Below, in pieces: positions 19,558 to 29,303 of a stretch of 64,000 nt of DNA; the first letter of the stretch is position 1, and every line of letters starts with the position of its first letter. The notes beneath the pieces were generated by a model. It was not told the origin of the DNA. It did not search any database and saw nothing but the letters and a program-made list of their open reading frames with translations. Location: positions 3,750,501-3,814,500 of the forward strand of contig NZ_CP050695.1 in the NCBI RefSeq assembly GCF_012044895.1, in the 5' to 3' direction. The position numbers and the translations under genes were made by a program. The stretch comes from Aquisalimonas sp. 2447 (GTDB lineage Bacteria > Pseudomonadota > Gammaproteobacteria > Nitrococcales > Aquisalimonadaceae).

Positions 19558-20151
19558 ATGATCATTGATGCCGTCATCATCATCGCCGCCTACCTGTTCG
19601 GCTCCGTCTCGGCAGCCATCGTCACCTGCCGGGCCATGGGGTTGCCCGACCCGCGCAACGAGGGATCGCGGAATCCGGGCGCCACTAACGTGCTCAGGGT
19701 AGGCAACCGCACCGCCGCCGGAATCACCCTGCTGGGGGATTTCCTCAAAGGAGTGATCCCGGTGGTGCTTGCCGTGCTGCTGGGACTGGACCCCGTGACG
19801 GTTGCTCTGGCCGGACTGGCTGCCTTCCTGGGACACCTCTATCCCGTTTTCTTCGGTTTTCAGGGTGGCAAGGGTGTGGCCACTGGTCTGGGGGTGCTGC
19901 TGGCCTGGTCATGGCCGGCGCTTCTGCTGACGGTGGGCACCTGGCTGCTGATCGCCGCCCTGTTCCGCTACTCGTCGCTGGCCGCGCTGGTGTCGTTCCT
20001 GCTTGCGCCGTTCTACCTGGCCTATCTCGGCGCGCCGCAGGCCATCCTCTTCGGCATGCTCGCCGTTACCGTCATCACTTTCTGGCGCCATCAGGGAAAT
20101 CTGCAGGCGTTGTTGAACGGCACCGAGAAAAAGATCGGCGAAAAGGACTGA
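19558..20151 (+). CDS. plsY: Acyl-phosphate:glycerol-3-phosphate acyltransferase
   Basis: PlsY starts membrane phospholipid synthesis by moving the acyl group from acyl-phosphate to sn-glycerol-3-phosphate. The 197 residues are mostly membrane helices and have the three family loops: GSRNPGATNVLR, FGFQGGKGVATGLGVLL and the C-terminal TFWRHQGNLQALLNGTEKKIG. The ATG at 19558 gives the usual short N-terminus; the frame upstream is the folB antisense. It ends 30 nt before the convergent tsaD stop. Confidence 0.96.
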   Translation: MIIDAVIIIAAYLFGSVSAAIVTCRAMGLPDPRNEGSRNPGATNVLRVGNRTAAGITLLGDFLKGVIPVVLAVLLGLDPVTVALAGLAAFLGHLYPVFFGFQGGKGVATGLGVLLAWSWPALLLTVGTWLLIAALFRYSSLAALVSFLLAPFYLAYLGAPQAILFGMLAVTVITFWRHQGNLQALLNGTEKKIGEKD

Positions 20152-20181
20152 TCGGCGGGAACGACGCCCGGCGAACGGAAC

Positions 20182-21213
20182 TCAGCCGACATTCTCTCCC
20201 GCGGGCGGGATCAGCCCTTCAAGTGGCCAACGCGCCGTGACATCGAAAGCCGCGGCGGACCGCTCGCCGGCACTCAGACGCAGATAGCCGCAGTACGCGA
20301 TCATCGCGCCGTTGTCGGTACACAGCGCCAGACGCGGATAGTGGACTGTGGCATCCTCGGCCTGCGCCATGACCGCGAAACGCTCACGCAGTGCTCGGTT
20401 GGCACTGACTCCCCCGGCCACCACCAGCCTGCGCACGCCGGTCTCCCGAAGTGCTCGCCGGCACTTGATGGCCAGCGTGTCGGCCACGGCGTCCTGGAAC
20501 CCGCGCGCGATGTTGGCACGCACCTGCGGGTCATCGCCGGCATCGCGGACCAGATTCCGCGTGAAGGTCTTCAGGCCGCTGAAGCTGAAATCGAGCCCGG
20601 GGCGGTCCGTCATAGGACGCGGAAAACGGTACGTATCCGGCTCACCCCGGGACGCCAGACGCTCCAGCTGTGGCCCGCCCGGGTACGGCAGACCGAGGAG
20701 TTTGGCTGTCTTGTCGAAGGCCTCGCCGGCGGCATCGTCCACGGACTCCCCCAGCAGGCGATAGCGGCCTACCCCGGCGACCTGCACCAGCATGGTATGG
20801 CCCCCGGAAACGAGCAGGGCCACGAACGGGAACGCTGGCGGGTCATCCTCCAATAGCGGCGCCAGCAGATGCGCCTCCATGTGATGCACACCCAGCGCCG
20901 GCAGTCCTCGCGCCCAGGCGAGACTGCGCGCCACGGCAGCACCCACCAGCAACGCACCCACCAGCCCGGGGCCGCGGGTATAGGCGACGGCATCGATGTC
21001 CTCGCGCGCCAGGCCGGCCTCCGCGAGCACCTGCTCCGTCAGCGGCAGCACGCGGCGGACGTGGTCCCTGGAAGCCAGTTCGGGGACCACGCCGCCATAG
21101 GTGGCGTGCAGGTCCACCTGACTGTGCACCGCGTGGGCAAGGAGTCCGGCGCTGCCGTCGTAGATGGCAACACCGGTCTCATCACAGGAGGTCTCGATCC
21201 CCAGCACCCGCAT
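20182..21213 (-). CDS. tsaD: tRNA N6-adenosine threonylcarbamoyltransferase
   Basis: TsaD transfers the threonylcarbamoyl group to A37 of ANN-decoding tRNAs with TsaB and TsaE. The 343 residues begin [19 protein letters not shown] and show the metal-binding [10 protein letters not shown] and the VSGGHTMLV and [13 protein letters not shown] segments. Start 21213 is chosen from the family N-terminus, with GAGAGAG just upstream; 24 in-frame codons before it are not family-like. A minus-strand TAGAAT at 21250-21245 may be its -10 element. It is divergent from rpsU, the order usual in gammaproteobacteria. Confidence 0.97.
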   Translation of the reverse strand: MRVLGIETSCDETGVAIYDGSAGLLAHAVHSQVDLHATYGGVVPELASRDHVRRVLPLTEQVLAEAGLAREDIDAVAYTRGPGLVGALLVGAAVARSLAWARGLPALGVHHMEAHLLAPLLEDDPPAFPFVALLVSGGHTMLVQVAGVGRYRLLGESVDDAAGEAFDKTAKLLGLPYPGGPQLERLASRGEPDTYRFPRPMTDRPGLDFSFSGLKTFTRNLVRDAGDDPQVRANIARGFQDAVADTLAIKCRRALRETGVRRLVVAGGVSANRALRERFAVMAQAEDATVHYPRLALCTDNGAMIAYCGYLRLSAGERSAAAFDVTARWPLEGLIPPAGENVG

Positions 21214-21293
21214 CCAGGCTCTCTCTCGTTCCATGCCGGCGGGCATTCTAGCAGGCTCAAGCGATCCGTTGCGTGAGCGGGGCATTGCCCTTC

Positions 21294-21322
21294 TTGTGTT
21301 CGCCGCGGTTGCTGGCTAGAAT
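21294..21322 (+). promoter_or_regulatory. Sigma-70-type promoter of rpsU-yqeY-dnaG-rpoD
   Basis: TTGTGT (21294-21299) and TAGAAT (21317-21322) are separated by 17 bp, with a start near 21329, about 65 nt before the rpsU ATG. It is the only good -35/-10 pair in the tsaD-rpsU gap. Confidence 0.7.
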
Positions 21323-21393
21323 ACCGCGCCCGCTGTGGAATCACTGCATTCCACCGATGGTCCATACTGAATCGAAGGAAGGTGAGTCGCTGC

Positions 21394-21609
21394 ATGCCGA
21401 TCGTCAAGGTACGGGAAAACGAGCATTTCGAAGTCGCCCTGCGCCGTTTCAAGCGCTCCTGTGAAAAGGCGGGCATCCTCTCCGAGGTGCGTCGCCGCGA
21501 GCACTACGAGAAGCCCACCCAGGTGCGCAAGCGCAAGCAGGCTGCGGCGGTCAAGCGGCACGCCAAGAAGCTCCAGCGCGAACAGCAGCGCCGCGAGCGC
21601 ATGTACTGA
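21394..21609 (+). CDS. rpsU: 30S ribosomal protein S21
   Basis: S21 helps 30S subunits start on mRNAs. The 71 residues equal the standard length and read [20 protein letters not shown]... with the basic C-terminus [21 protein letters not shown] 21394 is supported by the family N-terminus and the AAGGAAGG upstream; an in-frame GTG 12 nt before is part of that ribosome site. First gene of the macromolecular synthesis operon. Confidence 0.98.
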   Translation: MPIVKVRENEHFEVALRRFKRSCEKAGILSEVRRREHYEKPTQVRKRKQAAAVKRHAKKLQREQQRRERMY

Positions 21610-21629
21610 ACACCGTCGGGATCGCACCC

Positions 21630-22085
21630 ATGACTGACAGCGCCCTGAAGGACCGCATCAACACGGCGGTGAAAGAGGCTATGCGCGCGCGTGACAGCAA
21701 ACGCCTGGCAACCCTGCGCCAGGTCACCGCGGGCATCAAGCAGCACGAGGTGGACCAGCGCACGGAACTGGCTGACGCCGACGTGATCGCCATTCTCAGC
21801 AAGATGGTGAAGCAGCGGCAGGAGTCCATCGAGCAGTATCGTACAGCGAACCGCGGCGATCTTGCCGAGCAGGAAGAGTACGAACTGGCGATCCTCCAGG
21901 AGTTCCTGCCCCAGCCGCTCAGTGACGACGAGGTGGATGCGCTCATCGACGAGGCCATCGCCGCGAGCGGGGCCGAATCCCTGCGGGACATGGGCAAGGT
22001 CATGGGGCTGCTCAAGCCGCGCCTGCAGGGCCGCGCTGATCTGGGTCAGGCCAGCGCGCGCATCAAGGCGCGCCTGCAGGGCTGA
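21630..22085 (+). CDS. GatB/YqeY domain protein
   Basis: A 151-residue protein made of the tail domain shared with GatB, the subunit that amidates mischarged tRNA. It reads MTDSALKDRINTAVKEAMRARDSKRLATLRQ and ends in the helical LRDMGKVMGLLKPRLQGRADLGQASARIKARL. Free-standing YqeY proteins are thought to interact with tRNA or tRNA complexes, but no defined reaction is known. Its place between rpsU and dnaG is normal outside the enterobacteria, and spacing (20 and 65 nt) suggests co-transcription. Confidence 0.93.
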   Translation: MTDSALKDRINTAVKEAMRARDSKRLATLRQVTAGIKQHEVDQRTELADADVIAILSKMVKQRQESIEQYRTANRGDLAEQEEYELAILQEFLPQPLSDDEVDALIDEAIAASGAESLRDMGKVMGLLKPRLQGRADLGQASARIKARLQG

Positions 22086-22150
22086 TCCGCACGGGCCTGG
22101 CACACCTCCGGGGTCCGCCCCACCAGTGTCCCGTCCCAGAGGTGCCCGCC

Positions 22151-23893
22151 ATGGCTGGACGCATTCCGGATCAGTTCATCGACGACCTGCTTGCCCGCGT
22201 GGACATCGTCGAGCTGATCGGCTCGAGGCTGGCCATCAAGAAAGCCGGGGCGAACTACCAGGCCCTGTGCCCCTTCCACACCGAAAAAACCCCGTCGTTC
22301 ACCGTGAGCCCGAGCAAGCAGTTCTACCACTGCTTCGGCTGCGGTGCCCACGGCACGGCCGTGCGCTTTCTCATGGAATACGACCGCATGAGCTTCCCCG
22401 AGGCGGTGGAGGCGCTGGCGCGGCAGGTGGGCATGGAACTGCCCAAGGAGGCGCGGGCACCGGCCAACCCGGAAGCCGCGAGCCTGTATCCGCTGCTGGA
22501 CAAAGCCGGCAATGCCTATCGCCAGTGGCTGCGGCAACACCCGGACCGGGAGCGGGCCGTGGCCTACCTGCGCCGCCGTGGTCTCAGCGGCGACATTGCC
22601 GCCCGCTACGGCATCGGCTTCGCGCCCCCGGGCTGGGACAACGTGTTGCGGGAACTCGGCCATGAGGAGGACCTGATCCGTGCCGGGCTCGCCATCCGCA
22701 AGGACTCGGGTAGTGTCTATGACCGCTTCCGTGACCGCATCATGTTCCCCATCCGCGACCGGCGCGGCCGCGTCATCGGTTTCGGCGGTCGCGTGCTGGA
22801 CGACGGCGAACCCAAGTATCTGAACTCCCCGGAGACGCCGGTCTTCCACAAGGGCCGGGAGCTCTACGGCCTCCACGAGTGCCTGGAAGCGCAGCGCCAC
22901 CCGGATCCGATCCTGGTCGTGGAGGGGTACATGGACGTGGTGGCACTGGCTCAACAGGGACTGCCCAATGCCGTGGCCACTCTGGGCACGGCGACCACCA
23001 CCGACCAGGTGGAACGCCTGTTCCGCGCCACCCGGAACGTAGTGTTCTGCTTCGACGGCGACCAGGCCGGCCGCCAGGCGGCATGGCGCGCCCTGGAGAA
23101 CACCCTGCCGGCGCTGCGGGACGATCGCCAGGCGCGCTTCCTGTTCCTGCCCGACGGCGAGGACCCGGACTCCCTGGTCCGCGAACAGGGCGCCGAGGCG
23201 TTCCAGGCGCTGGTGACCGACGCCGAATCCCTGTCGCAATTCATGCTGCGGGAACTCGGCCGCGACGCGGACCTCTACACCGTGGACGGACGTGCGCGGC
23301 TGGTGGAACGCGGCGCGCCGGTGATCGCTCGTGCACCACAGGGCGTGTTCCGCGACCTGCTGGTGGACGAGCTGGCGCGGCATGCCCGGGTTGACCGCGC
23401 TCACGTGGAACGCGCCGTGGCGGGTGATGCCGCGCCCGCCACGACATCACACACGCCGCGCCGCCAGGCACAACCGCAGCGCCGCACGGCCGTGCGGGTC
23501 GCCATCGCGCTACTGCTGCAGCATCCGGAACTGGCAGAAAAGGGCGGCGAACCCGAGCGTTTCCGCGACCTGGACCAGCCGGGCGCGGACCTGCTGGCGC
23601 AGGTCCTTGAATTGCTGCAGGAACAGCCGCATTTAAAGACTGGAGCAATACTGGAACGGTTCCGCGATGATCCGTTCGAGTCCGCCCTGTGGAAGCTCGC
23701 CGCCTGGGACCACCTGGTCCCCGAGGGAGGCGCGGAAGCCGAGTTCAAGGGGGCGATGAATCGTCTGGACGGATTGCTGAACGAACAGCGCCTGCAATAC
23801 TTGCATCAACAGTGGGAAAGCGGGCGGATGACCGAGGACGAGCAGGCGGAGTGGCTGGAGTTACTGCGTCGGCGCAAGGGGCCGACAACTTGA
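22151..23893 (+). CDS. dnaG: DNA primase
   Basis: DnaG makes RNA primers for the replisome. The 580 residues have the N-terminal zinc ribbon (CPFHTEKTPSF...FYHCFGCG, a Cys-His-Cys-Cys set near residues 37-62), the catalytic core with FGGRVLDDGEPKYLNSPETP, the Toprim motif VVEGYMDVVAL and the CFDGDQAG acidic site, and a C-terminal helicase-binding region. ATG 22151 (MAGRIPDQFI) is preferred to the in-frame GTG 9 nt earlier. The rpoD promoter overlaps its end. Confidence 0.98.
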   Translation: MAGRIPDQFIDDLLARVDIVELIGSRLAIKKAGANYQALCPFHTEKTPSFTVSPSKQFYHCFGCGAHGTAVRFLMEYDRMSFPEAVEALARQVGMELPKEARAPANPEAASLYPLLDKAGNAYRQWLRQHPDRERAVAYLRRRGLSGDIAARYGIGFAPPGWDNVLRELGHEEDLIRAGLAIRKDSGSVYDRFRDRIMFPIRDRRGRVIGFGGRVLDDGEPKYLNSPETPVFHKGRELYGLHECLEAQRHPDPILVVEGYMDVVALAQQGLPNAVATLGTATTTDQVERLFRATRNVVFCFDGDQAGRQAAWRALENTLPALRDDRQARFLFLPDGEDPDSLVREQGAEAFQALVTDAESLSQFMLRELGRDADLYTVDGRARLVERGAPVIARAPQGVFRDLLVDELARHARVDRAHVERAVAGDAAPATTSHTPRRQAQPQRRTAVRVAIALLLQHPELAEKGGEPERFRDLDQPGADLLAQVLELLQEQPHLKTGAILERFRDDPFESALWKLAAWDHLVPEGGAEAEFKGAMNRLDGLLNEQRLQYLHQQWESGRMTEDEQAEWLELLRRRKGPTT

Positions 23894-23928
23894 CACGGGC
23901 TGGAAAATTATGCGCGAAGCGCTATAAT
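23890..23928 (+). promoter_or_regulatory. Probable internal promoter of rpoD
   Basis: A perfect TATAAT (23923-23928) lies 55 nt before rpoD. At 17-bp spacing the -35 is weak (CTGGAA, 23900-23905); a perfect TTGACA (23890-23895), overlapping the dnaG stop, is 27 bp away and too far to pair with it. An AT-richer stretch separates them. The exact promoter structure is unresolved. Confidence 0.5.
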
Positions 23929-23982
23929 GGCCGGTTCATTTTGCGTGGGGCAATACGCCAACCATCCAGGTAGCGAGTGGGT

Positions 23983-25806
<1,824 letters not shown>

Positions 25807-25837
25807 GGCTGACGCCCGCAACACCCGACGCTATACT

Positions 25838-25865
25838 GCCGCCCTGCGGTTTTCCGCAGGGCGGC
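25838..25865 (+). terminator. Hairpin between rpoD and tRNA-Ile2
   Basis: A perfect 12-bp stem, GCCGCCCTGCGG-TTTT-CCGCAGGGCGGC, begins 32 nt after rpoD. There is no T run after it. A possible promoter (CTGACG, 17 bp, TATACT at 25832-25837) directly precedes it and would start transcription inside the hairpin, so it may serve the tRNA as well. Confidence 0.6.
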
Positions 25866-25908
25866 GTTGCGTCGGCCGCCCGCAAACGCCTCCGCGACAG
25901 GAAACGAC

Positions 25909-25984
25909 GGGCCTGTAGCTCAGTGGTTAGAGCAGGGAACTCATAATTCCTTGGTCGCTGGTTCGAATCCAGCCGGGCCCACCA
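25909..25984 (+). tRNA. ileX: tRNA-Ile2 (anticodon CAU, lysidine type)
   Basis: A 76-nt tRNA with encoded CCA. Acceptor stem GGGCCTG/CGGGCCC (one G-U pair), D arm GCTC...GAGC, anticodon loop CTCATAA, T arm GCTGG-TTCGAAT-CCAGC. The anticodon is CAU; the variable region and T stem (TTGGTCGCTGG) are those of E. coli tRNA-Ile2 rather than elongator or initiator tRNA-Met, so TilS would convert C34 to lysidine for AUA decoding. The 3' end is the integration site of the mobile element. Confidence 0.9.
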
Positions 25985-25985
25985 C
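25970..25985 (+). repeat. attL core of the integrated element
   Basis: CAGCCGGGCCCACCAC covers the last T-stem and acceptor bases and CCA of tRNA-Ile2 plus one base. The identical 16 bp recur at 35323-35338 in direct orientation. Confidence 0.88.
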
Positions 25986-26043
25986 ATTCGCGTTTCAAGC
26001 CATCCCCGAAAGTCCAAACCCCCACCTGAAAATCCCCTGAAAC

Positions 26044-26065
26044 CCCCGCCATGCGGGGATTCTTC
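26044..26065 (+). terminator. Terminator-like hairpin after tRNA-Ile2
   Basis: CCCCGC-CAT-GCGGGG followed by ATTCTTCGTT. It lies 60 nt past the tRNA, within the element's left end. Confidence 0.6.
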
Positions 26066-26111
26066 GTTCCAATGTATCCATTAGCGTCCCATGTAGTGTA
26101 GCCTCAAACAC

Positions 26112-26171
26112 GGGGTATCGCACAGGGGAAAAAGCCCATCTGCGAAGCCGATACCCCGGGAAAGGGTATCG
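26112..26171. repeat. GGGTATCG repeats between attL and int (possible arm sites)
   Basis: GGGGTATCG at 26112-26120, its inverse CGATACCCC at 26149-26157, and GGGTATCG at 26164-26171. A partial copy, AGGGGTAT, stands near the other end at about 35247. Their place beside the attachment site suits arm-type integrase or excisionase (AlpA) sites; this is inference. The stretch 25985-26325 has no gene. Confidence 0.55.
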
Positions 26172-26228
26172 CGTGAACGCCTCAATACCCCCAAACAAGG
26201 AACAGACGCCGGGCCCTGCAAAACGTGG

Positions 26229-26316
26229 GGTAACCGGGGTAACCAAGGTAACCGCCGCGCCATACGGGCGTTTCAGCGGTTACCCGAGAAAATGCCCCGG
26301 GGTAACCGGGGTAACC
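26229..26316. repeat. GGTAACC repeat cluster upstream of int
   Basis: Six copies of GGTAACC/GGTTACC in 88 bp: direct at 26229, 26238 and 26247 (9-bp steps), inverted at 26278, direct at 26301 and 26310 (9-bp step). They end 10 bp before the integrase ATG. A second cluster lies in the replication operon (31142-31230). Read in the integrase frame they would encode Val-Thr repeats, but the ATG at 26326 has a ribosome site and the cluster is better seen as protein-binding DNA. Confidence 0.8.
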
Positions 26317-26325
26317 GGAGGCAGT

Positions 26326-27567
26326 ATGGCCAGGGGACTGAACCAGCTAACGGCCGGGGAGTGTAAGGCGGCGAAGTGCCCGGCGGGACGCAAACAGGCG
26401 AAACTCTACGATGGTGGCGGGCTGGTCCTGGTGGTGAGGCCGGACGGGCGGAAGACGTGGCAACTCCGATACACCCGCCCCAACGGCAAGGCGACGGCGG
26501 CCGGGCTGGGGAGCTACCCCGAAACGACACTAGCGACGGCCCGGGAGAAACGCGACGAATACCGTGCCCTACTGGCCAAGGGTATCGACCCGGTGGCCAG
26601 CCGACGCGCTGAACGCCAGGCAACACGGCGCGCCCACGCCAATGACTTCGCCAGCGTGGCGGCCGAATGGTGGGACACCGTCTACCGTAAGAAAGTCACC
26701 GACTCCCAGGCCAAGCGGCAGTGGCGACGGCTGGAGCAACACGCTTTCCCGGAGTTTGGCCGGCGCCCGGTATCGGAGATAGAGCCGCCCATAGTGCTGG
26801 AGGCGTTGCGCAAGGTGGAGCGAACTGGACGGATAGAAACGGCCGTACGGGTGAAATCCGCCGTTTCCGCCGTCATGAAGTACGCCATTGCCACGGCGCG
26901 GGCCAAGCGTGACCCCACGCTAGACCTGCAGGGAATGCTAGCCACCCCGAGGGCAAACCATTACCCGGCGATTGTGGACCCCACCGAACTAGGGGCGGTA
27001 CTCCGCGCCGTGGACGGCTACCGGGGGCAGTACACCACAAGGGCCGCCCTGCAATTGTTGCCCATGCTGTTCTGCCGCCCTGGCGAACTCCGCAACATGA
27101 CGTGGGATTCGCTCGACCTGGAGGCGGGGACCTGGACCTATACGGTATCCAAAGGCGGCGAAGGCCGGGTAACCCCACTGCCGCCCCAGGTGGTGGCCAT
27201 CCTTAAGAGCCTCGACCCCATCACCGGGCGCGGGCCCTTTGTTTTCCCATCCGGACGCACCAGTGAACGCCCCATGTCGGAGAACACGCTAAGCGCGGCG
27301 CTGAAGCGTATGGACTACGGCGGGGAAATGGTCGCCCACGGATTCCGGGCGGCGGCGCGCACCATTCTGGTTGAGCGGTTGGGGTATTCGGCGGAACTGG
27401 TGGAGTTCCAGCTAGGCCATGCCGTCAGGGACATGCACGGCAGAAGCTACAACCGCGCGCATTGGATGGAGCAACGCCGGGACATGCTCCGGCATTGGGC
27501 GAGCTACCTGGACGAACTCCGCGACGGCGGGGGGACGGTGACTCCAATCCGAGGGAATTACCGATGA
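26326..27567 (+). CDS. P4-type tyrosine integrase
   Basis: The site-specific recombinase that inserts and excises the element at tRNA-Ile2. The 413 residues start MARGLNQLTAGECKAAK with the N-terminal DUF4102-type arm-binding domain (about 1-90), a core-binding domain and the catalytic domain: R251 in FCRPGELRNMTW, H338 and R341 in AHGFRAAA, H365 in QLGHAVRD and the nucleophile Y375 in GRSYNRAHWM. GGAGG (26317-26321) precedes the ATG; an in-frame GTG at 26173 would add a stretch made of the DNA repeats and is rejected. It is adjacent to attL and reads into the element, as in P4. Confidence 0.95.
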   Translation: MARGLNQLTAGECKAAKCPAGRKQAKLYDGGGLVLVVRPDGRKTWQLRYTRPNGKATAAGLGSYPETTLATAREKRDEYRALLAKGIDPVASRRAERQATRRAHANDFASVAAEWWDTVYRKKVTDSQAKRQWRRLEQHAFPEFGRRPVSEIEPPIVLEALRKVERTGRIETAVRVKSAVSAVMKYAIATARAKRDPTLDLQGMLATPRANHYPAIVDPTELGAVLRAVDGYRGQYTTRAALQLLPMLFCRPGELRNMTWDSLDLEAGTWTYTVSKGGEGRVTPLPPQVVAILKSLDPITGRGPFVFPSGRTSERPMSENTLSAALKRMDYGGEMVAHGFRAAARTILVERLGYSAELVEFQLGHAVRDMHGRSYNRAHWMEQRRDMLRHWASYLDELRDGGGTVTPIRGNYR

Positions 27568-27995
27568 CTTCCAGACCTTGCCGGGCACGCAAAAAATATC
27601 CAGAAGCCCGGCGGGACACTATGACACCCTTGGGGAAGGTGCTCACCGGGGCTGCAATAATCGCGCGGCACTACAACCTGTTGAGTTCATCTGTGATAGG
27701 CGCGCCGGAAAGACTGGCGGGCGGCACGAATACCACAACCTGTTGAGTGCGGCGATGGGACGCTAGCGCAAGCCTTGGGCAAAACCGGACGAGATGGAAT
27801 GTTCTACCATGCACCGCCGCCAGTGGGACGCTACAGAAAGTCTCGGCAAGTCGAGGGTAGTAACAAGAGTTAAGGCGCTGATAGTATCCGAGCTGTGCTT
27901 ACATACAGCACAAAGAGAAACCCCCGGACGGTGCTGCAACACCCCGGGGGAGACATGTAAACCCGCGCTAGGCGAGCGGATAGTTAGAACTAGCA

Positions 27996-28015
27996 GCGAT
28001 AACCTAGGTTATCGC
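27996..28015. promoter_or_regulatory. Perfect 20-bp palindrome
   Basis: GCGATAACCTAGGTTATCGC is perfectly self-complementary. Its halves, GATAACC/GGTTATC, resemble the GGTAACC repeats of the element with one base inserted. It lies 146 bp before alpA and is a candidate operator for a dimeric regulator. Confidence 0.65.
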
Positions 28016-28072
28016 ACTGAAGATGCTACCGCGACGGTGACGGCCGGAACAAGCACCTCTTGTTCTTTGGCG

Positions 28073-28112
28073 ACTAGTCGTGACTGGTCGCCAGTGGTCT
28101 GCACTGGTCGCG
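28073..28112 (+). promoter_or_regulatory. Four tandem 10-bp repeats upstream of alpA
   Basis: ACTAGTCGTG, ACTGGTCGCC, AGTGGTCTGC and ACTGGTCGCG follow one another without gaps. Exact 10-bp spacing puts each site on the same face of the helix, 48 bp before the alpA ATG, as expected for autoregulation or for cooperative binding by an AlpA/Xis-like protein. Confidence 0.65.
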
Positions 28113-28160
28113 GTGGCTCAACAACCGCCCTGCCTAGCGCCTTCAACTGGAGGCGTTTTC

Positions 28161-28379
28161 ATGCCTGAAAGGGTCGATCACCCAGCCACCCCCGACCGCA
28201 TCATGCGGCTGCCCGAAGTCTCGCACGTCACCGGTAAAGGCCGCTCCAGCATTTACCGGGACATGGACCAGGGCACCTTCCCCATTGGCATCAAGCTGGG
28301 GCCCCGTGCCCGAGGCTGGTGGGCGTCATCCATTTACGAATGGCTGGCGAACCGCCCCACTGCCGCGTCCGGCGAGTGA
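28161..28379 (+). CDS. alpA: AlpA-family excisionase/regulator
   Basis: A 72-residue winged-helix/HTH protein of the AlpA family, which in P4-like elements activates or assists integrase and excision. It reads RIMRLPEVSHVTGKGRSSIYRDMDQGTFPIGIKLGPRARGWWASSIYEWLANR, the usual MerR-like DNA-binding fold with the GWW/W ending. The ATG at 28161 has GGAGG 7 nt upstream; longer in-frame starts lie within the tandem operator repeats. It heads the operon that continues with the primase gene 12 nt later. Confidence 0.9.
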   Translation: MPERVDHPATPDRIMRLPEVSHVTGKGRSSIYRDMDQGTFPIGIKLGPRARGWWASSIYEWLANRPTAASGE

Positions 28380-28391
28380 GGGGGGCAAACC

Positions 28392-29303
28392 ATGAGAAAC
28401 GAAAACGCCCGGGGGGCACCGGGCGATAAGGGGAAGCTACGTGCTGATTATACCGCCCCTGACGCCCTGCCCGCCATAGCCCAGGCCATGGAAGCCTACG
28501 GCGTCACCCCCGCCAAAGGGGTGGACGCGCTAAAGGCTGACGGCCTCTTGCACCGCTACAGGGTAGACGGCGACAAGCCCGGCACCCTCAACGGCTGGTG
28601 CGTCATCCACCTGGACGGCATACCGGCTGCCGTGTTCGGGAGTTGGAAAGCGGGAGTCTCCGCCACCTGGCGAGCCCGTGCCCCGGGGACAGAAGCGGAG
28701 CGCGAACAGGCCCGTCAGCAAATGGCGGAGGCCCGAATGCAGCGGGACGCCGAACAGGCCGAACGCCACCGCCAGGCAGCCGACAAGGCCCGCCGTCTAT
28801 GGGCGAGGGCGAAGCCTGCCAACCCATCCCATCCTTACCTTGCCCGCAAGGGCGTACCACCGCTCAAGGCCCGCCAACTGGGGGATGCCTTGGTACTCCC
28901 GCTGTTCACCCTCGCCGGCGCCCTGGCGTCGCTGCAATTCATCGACGGCGACGGCGGGAAGCGCCTGCTATCCGGTGGCCGGAAGCAAGCATGCGCCATC
29001 CCCGTGGCAGGCAAAGGGGCCAACGCGCCCCGCCTGCTTATTACTGAAGGATGGGCAACAGCGGCGAGCGTTCACGCCCTGGAGCCGTACGCGCTGGTGC
29101 TGGCGGCCGTCGACGCCGGGAACCTAGCAGCCGTCGCAATGGCGGCCCGAAGCCGGTGGCCGGGGCTGCCGATTGTGCTATGCGCCGATGCCGACCCCGT
29201 GGGCGAGAAGGCTTCACGGGCGGCGGCGCGGGCAGTAGGCGGAACGGTGGCCATGCCACCGACCGGGGACTTCAATGACTACGCGCAAAGGGGGCAGGCA
29301 TGA
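28392..29303 (+). CDS. Toprim-domain primase-like protein
   Basis: A 303-residue protein resembling the primase part of phage and plasmid replication proteins (P4 alpha N-terminus, TraC-like). An N-terminal substrate/zinc-less primase part contains NGWCVIHLDGIPAAVFGSWK; a charged helical linker (about 95-140) is rich in Glu, Arg and Gln; the Toprim part shows PRLLITEGWATAASVHAL (conserved Glu) and VLCADADPVGEKASRAAARA (Asp-x-Asp). It overlaps the next gene by 4 nt (ATGA type). Together with the DUF927 ATPase and SSB it probably replicates the excised element. Confidence 0.87.
   Translation: MRNENARGAPGDKGKLRADYTAPDALPAIAQAMEAYGVTPAKGVDALKADGLLHRYRVDGDKPGTLNGWCVIHLDGIPAAVFGSWKAGVSATWRARAPGTEAEREQARQQMAEARMQRDAEQAERHRQAADKARRLWARAKPANPSHPYLARKGVPPLKARQLGDALVLPLFTLAGALASLQFIDGDGGKRLLSGGRKQACAIPVAGKGANAPRLLITEGWATAASVHALEPYALVLAAVDAGNLAAVAMAARSRWPGLPIVLCADADPVGEKASRAAARAVGGTVAMPPTGDFNDYAQRGQA

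Larger units (their letters stand above)
27568..28160. other. Gene-free control region between int and alpA
   Basis: No convincing gene is seen in these 593 bp. It contains a 14-bp direct repeat ACAACCTGTTGAGT (27673-27686, 27735-27748), a G/C hairpin at 27921-27950 (CCCCCGG...CCGGGGG enclosing GGTG/CACC), a 20-bp palindrome at 27996-28015 and four tandem 10-bp repeats at 28073-28112. The density of symmetric sites suggests a regulatory and possibly replicative region. Confidence 0.6.

Noticed and set aside
23890-23895. TTGACA as -35 of rpoD
   Set aside because: It is 27 bp from the TATAAT, too far for a sigma-70 promoter; kept only as part of an uncertain promoter region.
26229-26316. CRISPR-like array
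   Set aside because: Repeats are 7 bp with 2-bp gaps and occur in both orientations; no spacers and no cas genes.
26173-26325. N-terminal extension of the integrase
   Set aside because: It would translate the GGTAACC repeat cluster, while GGAGG and a family-type start exist at 26326.
27794-28168. 124-codon frame between int and alpA
   Set aside because: Runs through the palindrome and tandem operator repeats, overlaps the alpA start, and has no protein-like features.
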